The position numbers and the translations under genes were made by a program. The notes below the pieces were generated by a model, which saw only the letters and a program-made list of their open reading frames with translations, did no database searches and had not been told where the DNA came from. Below, piece by piece: positions 61,801 to 64,000 of a stretch of 64,000 bases of DNA (positions within the stretch are counted from its first letter, which is position 1; every line of letters starts with the position of its first letter). The DNA is taken from contig JAJQFI010000027.1 of NCBI GenBank assembly GCA_021201235.1, forward strand, positions 1 through 64,000. Reading direction: 5' to 3'. The DNA comes from Oscillospiraceae bacterium (GTDB lineage: Bacteria > Bacillota > Clostridia > Oscillospirales > Ruminococcaceae).

Positions 61801-62208
61801 TTCTACTGTTGTTTCCGAACGTATCAGGGATTCAAGAACCGTCCCGATTTCGGCGATGAAGGCGGGCTTGTCGAGGAATCTTGTCAGAGCCTTGAGAACC
61901 TTCTTGCGGCGGACTTCTTTCAGCGTCAGATAAATTATCGGGATTTTTTCTTCATTGCGCATGAGTGAGCCGCCGTTCTGCGAGCTTTTGGAGAGAACCT
62001 CCTCCGAAAGGCGACGGAAGCTCTTGACTTCGACCCGGTTGAAGCCCTTCGCACCGAGCTCGTTATAGAGCATCTTGTCGAACTCAAAAGAAAACTGGTC
62101 GGGGATGACGCACAGGACGTCCTTGCCATCCTGCAAAAGTGTCCTGATTTCTTTAGCGTACATGACCATTTTTTCGTCCGGATATCCGCCGGTTACAATT
62201 CTCAGCAT
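58870..62208 (-). CDS. addB: ATP-dependent nuclease subunit B (AddB)
   Basis: Partner of AddA, recognising Chi and cutting the other strand. 1112 residues with an inactive helicase-like N-terminal half and a C-terminal nuclease domain (RVVDYKTGSKAF). Four cysteines for the iron-sulfur staple are present: one in YNHCPFSYFIRYG and three in RCSNCGYQSVC. The N-terminus reads MLRIVTGGYPDEKM and lacks the Walker A sequence (GxSGSGKT) found in Bacillus AddB. The ATG at 62208 follows GGGAG at 8 bases; an ATG six codons upstream has no ribosome binding site. Confidence 0.93.
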   Translation of the reverse strand: MLRIVTGGYPDEKMVMYAKEIRTLLQDGKDVLCVIPDQFSFEFDKMLYNELGAKGFNRVEVKSFRRLSEEVLSKSSQNGGSLMRNEEKIPIIYLTLKEVRRKKVLKALTRFLDKPAFIAEIGTVLESLIRSETTVEQLYQGAERIEGTAGDKLFDIAVIFEEYLKKLSERGLRDESSVISAGAASADVSETFKNKYIYIDRFNNFSQDELSMIRSMVRDSVEVSVSVTLPVSEKRTPTSVYSQSFETEDSLINLCKALNKGYRYAACTSIPIKRKDITELADCVAGKNRTFSEPDGSVGIYSCRSIYDEADFVAASIRDLVSGGKYTYNDISVIASDISTYEDAIETSFEKYDIPYFLDQKHKASDMSVMLFAFALIDAASTRKPDTDRIMKYVRSPFSDFDEFETSLIEDYTVRWNVDGEMWLSDFAVGEERELERLNSIRRKIIEPLRKLHDACKSADAKTVATSFSDCLEESHLTRRARDIIDSYYDEDEKLEAARQFKQLWNALMNSVAAVYNTIGNDKLTLKEFGELLKLSLSDSGISNPPQKLSCVVISDLSRSVITSPKVAFTMGANDGIFPNDSKKTGIFSGRDAELLEREGLWFEVSDNRRLSGGRFDCFSVLTCPSELQIISYTVSDTTGRHLRPSITVTRAIKRLSIEPVKADSLPLSFYCSAPEAAFYRYCVGESEDENALEAVRESLQTLPEFENRLMRLGGSGNKQGHRLSPTVAKSVFASHDINVTASRIDTYNHCPFSYFIRYGLGIEPVEPMTVNPANRGSVMHFVFENILERFGDKFDIATDDKIKSAVDELLKVYESENLGGDFGKNYKFKADYDRLASACCEILFNIREEYQVSRFRPVRFEYDLSRENGESVLSIPINNNLKINIRGIVDRIDAYEAEDDKKYIRVVDYKTGSKAFRFEDIYNGLNLQLLLYMVALTEGTDESFRDCIPTGIFYMKAGFLECEDDYSPLSDDAENRLKRRAEQLKRSGLILENDEAVSAMDENISGKYVPVKKKRDGTYTKQSSVISEESFKLLRDFAKNKTVQFGNDLLNGKIDAVPAGTDAIHVRCSNCGYQSVCARAGYIYKPVTAEDGEALKKAINYGGEQDAELDE

Positions 62209-62235
62209 GGTTCTCGCTCCCTTCATGATATTTAT

Positions 62236-62264
62236 ATTTTACAGCATAAGCAGAATAAAGTCAA
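62236..62264 (-). promoter_or_regulatory. Promoter of addB-addA
   Basis: Minus strand TTGACT, 17 bases, TAAAAT, just upstream of addB. Confidence 0.7.
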
Positions 62265-62270
62265 TAATGA

Positions 62271-62873
62271 CTATGTTCCCACAAGACTTTTGCTGTCGCT
62301 AAAGAAACTCTTGACTTTCTGCCAGAGTTCATAGCAGAAGAGCTTGTACTTCACTTTTTCCGGCTCGCTGATGATTGTCAGATCATCGTCGTCGAGGGCT
62401 TCACAATCATCTATGGAAATCGCTCCCGAGATGCAAAGAGACGGATAGAGGACGCACCACCAGTTCTTGCCCTCTGCTTCGCCGATGAAGACACAGAGGG
62501 CGTCATAGTAGCCTTCGGGAAGGATGAAATCGTCGTATTCCCGTCTGTCCACAAGAACATTTTCATACGAAACGGTGACTCTGAGGCTTGTCACGGATCT
62601 GGCAACCTCGGCAATTTCTTCGATATGCGAGGTTATTAAGCCAACGGCTTCGGACTTGGATTCTGCTTCGGCTGTGAGCTCCGAAACATAAGCCAATACC
62701 GCATCCCGGACTTCGAGCTTTTCCGACTGATCCTCCTCGCTGTCGGAATTGGCGACGACATGGAGGCGAACGAGCTTCGAGGTGGTGTTTTCTACTTCGA
62801 CCACACCCGTCACTCCACGGGTTATCAGTGAAAGTATCAGCGCCAGAAGTATGCTTATCGTGATTTTTTGCAT
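62271..62873 (-). CDS. spoIIR: Stage II sporulation protein R
   Basis: SpoIIR is secreted by the forespore and triggers SpoIIGA to process pro-sigma-E in the mother cell. 200 residues: a signal or membrane segment (about 1-24), then the family block LVRLHVVANSDSEEDQSEKLEVRDAVLAYV and the later segments ILPEGYYDALCVFIGEAEGKNWWCVLYPSLC. A forespore (sigma-F) promoter would be expected, but I could not identify one with confidence. Together with spoVM it shows that the organism carries a sporulation programme. Confidence 0.93.
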   Translation of the reverse strand: MQKITISILLALILSLITRGVTGVVEVENTTSKLVRLHVVANSDSEEDQSEKLEVRDAVLAYVSELTAEAESKSEAVGLITSHIEEIAEVARSVTSLRVTVSYENVLVDRREYDDFILPEGYYDALCVFIGEAEGKNWWCVLYPSLCISGAISIDDCEALDDDDLTIISEPEKVKYKLFCYELWQKVKSFFSDSKSLVGT

Positions 62874-62930
62874 GTCAGTGTTATCCCGCCTTTCGGAAAG
62901 AATTATTGGCAGGAAATGGAATTAATATTC

Positions 62931-62965
62931 AATAAAAATTGACCCACATTCAGATGGGTCAATTT
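62931..62965 (-). terminator. Terminator of the MreB/Mbl gene
   Basis: Minus strand perfect 10-bp stem AAATTGACCC / GGGTCAATTT with a 10-base loop, followed by TTATT. It lies 20 bases after the stop. Confidence 0.8.
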
Positions 62966-62984
62966 CAGAAAACACAGTTTACTT

Positions 62985-63992
62985 TCAGTAAACTGAAACT
63001 TTTTCGAAGCCGTTGCGGAGTTTGTCCTGAATCGAGAAGACGCGGTAGGTTCCCCTTGCGACACAGCCGAGAGGGTCGTCGGCGATGCGGCACTTGACTC
63101 CGGTTTCACGGGTTATGTAGAGGTCGATGTTACGGATGAGGGCTCCCCCGCCGGTCAGAATAATTCCCGACTCCATTATGTCCCCGGCAAGCTCGGGAGG
63201 AGTTTTCTCGAATACGGACATGATGGCGGAAATTATCGTGTCGATGTTTTCCTGAATCGCGGCTGTAATGTCGAGCTCACTTACTTCCACCGATGCCGGA
63301 AGACCGTTTATAAGGCTTCTGCCGGTGACGGTAGCAGTCGGTTCATCAGACGACCAGAATACGTTTGCCGTGCTGATTTTCAGCTCCTCGGCGGCTCGCT
63401 CTCCTATCAGAAGGCGATATTTGTCGCCGATATACTTCACTATCGACTTATCAAGGACGTTTCCGGCGCACTTTACCGATGCGGATGCGACTACTCCCCC
63501 GAGAGAGGTCACGGCAATGTCGGTCGTACCGCCGCCGATATCAACAACCATCTGTCCATAGGGCTTGAGGATGTCTGCGCCTGCTCCAAGTAGCGCCGCT
63601 ACCGGCTCCTCGATGAGATAGACGGTTCTGGCACCCGCCGAAACCGCGCTTTCGACGACGGCTTTTCTCTCAACCGTGGTTATACCCGACGGGACGCACA
63701 TTACAATCCGGGGATTGATAAGGCGATGCCCGATAACCTTCAGGATGCAGAGGCGGATAAGCTCCTGCACCATGTCGTTGTTCGAGATTACGCCGTCCTT
63801 GAGAGGTCGGATAACTGCGATGTGTGGGGGATTTCTGCCTATCATCTTATAGGCTTCCTCACCGAAGGCAACAACTTCCTCGGTGTTTCTGTTGAATGCT
63901 ATTACCGTCGGCTCGTTCAGGACTGCCTTGCCGCCGGTCATGATTATTATATTTGCTGTCCCGAGATCTATTCCCAAATCAAGCCTCGACAC
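62985..63992 (-). CDS. Rod shape-determining protein of the MreB/Mbl family
   Basis: A bacterial actin that guides lateral wall synthesis. 335 residues with phosphate-1 loop GIDLGTANIIIM, the MreB-typical NEPTVIAFN, RPLKDGVISN, VPSGITTVERKAV, phosphate-2 loop VDIGGGTTDIAV and adenosine motif ESGIILTGGGALIRNID. MreB, Mbl and MreBH cannot be told apart by eye; the C-terminal sequence is short. The GTG start at 63992 is only 8 bases from the window end, the frame is open to the edge, and a TTG five codons in is also possible, so the start is unsure. Confidence 0.92.
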   Translation of the reverse strand: MSRLDLGIDLGTANIIIMTGGKAVLNEPTVIAFNRNTEEVVAFGEEAYKMIGRNPPHIAVIRPLKDGVISNNDMVQELIRLCILKVIGHRLINPRIVMCVPSGITTVERKAVVESAVSAGARTVYLIEEPVAALLGAGADILKPYGQMVVDIGGGTTDIAVTSLGGVVASASVKCAGNVLDKSIVKYIGDKYRLLIGERAAEELKISTANVFWSSDEPTATVTGRSLINGLPASVEVSELDITAAIQENIDTIISAIMSVFEKTPPELAGDIMESGIILTGGGALIRNIDLYITRETGVKCRIADDPLGCVARGTYRVFSIQDKLRNGFEKVSVY

Positions 63993-64000
63993 TTGGCACC

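Noticed and set aside
62874-62930. Sigma-F promoter of spoIIR
   Set aside because: Expected from biology, but no pair of boxes with correct spacing could be identified by eye.

Overview
The window comes from a spore-forming, Gram-positive clostridium, most likely of the Oscillospiraceae/Ruminococcaceae type. The evidence is the Bacillus/Clostridium gene order of its core operons, the sporulation genes spoVM and spoIIR, a SAM-I riboswitch before metK, AddAB instead of RecBCD, a PASTA kinase/phosphatase pair, and surface proteins with SPxTG sorting signals. It is mostly a core chromosomal segment. Nearly all genes are on the minus strand, so transcription runs from high to low coordinates. No prophage, CRISPR array or complete insertion sequence was seen.

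Layout. Positions 1-180 hold two near-consensus tandem minus-strand promoters with A-tracts, aimed out of the window; they look like rRNA or tRNA operon promoters. Next come rplS (L19), a site-2 protease-like M50 gene and the 28-residue spoVM. From 13,725 down to 1,689 lies one tight operon: yicC, remA, gmk, rpoZ, priA, def, fmt, rsmB, rlmN, prpC, prkC, rsgA. This matches the Bacillus subtilis order except that coaBC, rpe and thiN are absent. A divergent HD gene, then degV and asnS, follow.

Positions 17.0-20.3 kb are the accessory part. Three short secreted proteins (A, B, C) share promoter architecture, an mRNA leader palindrome, signal peptide, Thr/Glu stalk, SPxTG anchor and terminator, while their central domains differ. 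Small orphan genes, a 107-bp MITE-like element and an intergenic palindromic repeat lie among or beside them. From 26.0 to 20.3 kb runs pcrA, DUF4364, yfbR, a CDF transporter and a broken DUF3810 gene. An AI-2E family exporter, tRNA-Thr(GGT), comEA, riboswitch-controlled metK, ilvA, a RibU-like ECF component, efp, pepP, an endonuclease IV-like protein, yqeG and rpsU follow.

From 53.9 kb down to 35.3 kb runs an almost gapless chain: trmH-family methylase, dprA (with an in-frame stop), topA, trmFO, plsX, rnc, a radical SAM gene, smc, ftsY, an rdgB-yhbY fusion, a nadD-yqeK fusion, a degenerate LytR-CpsA-Psr gene, rsfS and leuS. Upstream are infC-rpmI-rplT, with an AUA start for infC and a terminator hairpin in the leader, then addB-addA, spoIIR and a MreB/Mbl gene at the right edge.

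The most interesting points are the surface-protein cassette cluster with its constant ends, the shared palindrome upstream of the rplS and efp promoters, the two gene fusions, the broken dprA and DUF3810 genes, and the runs of short tandem hairpins at gene ends.
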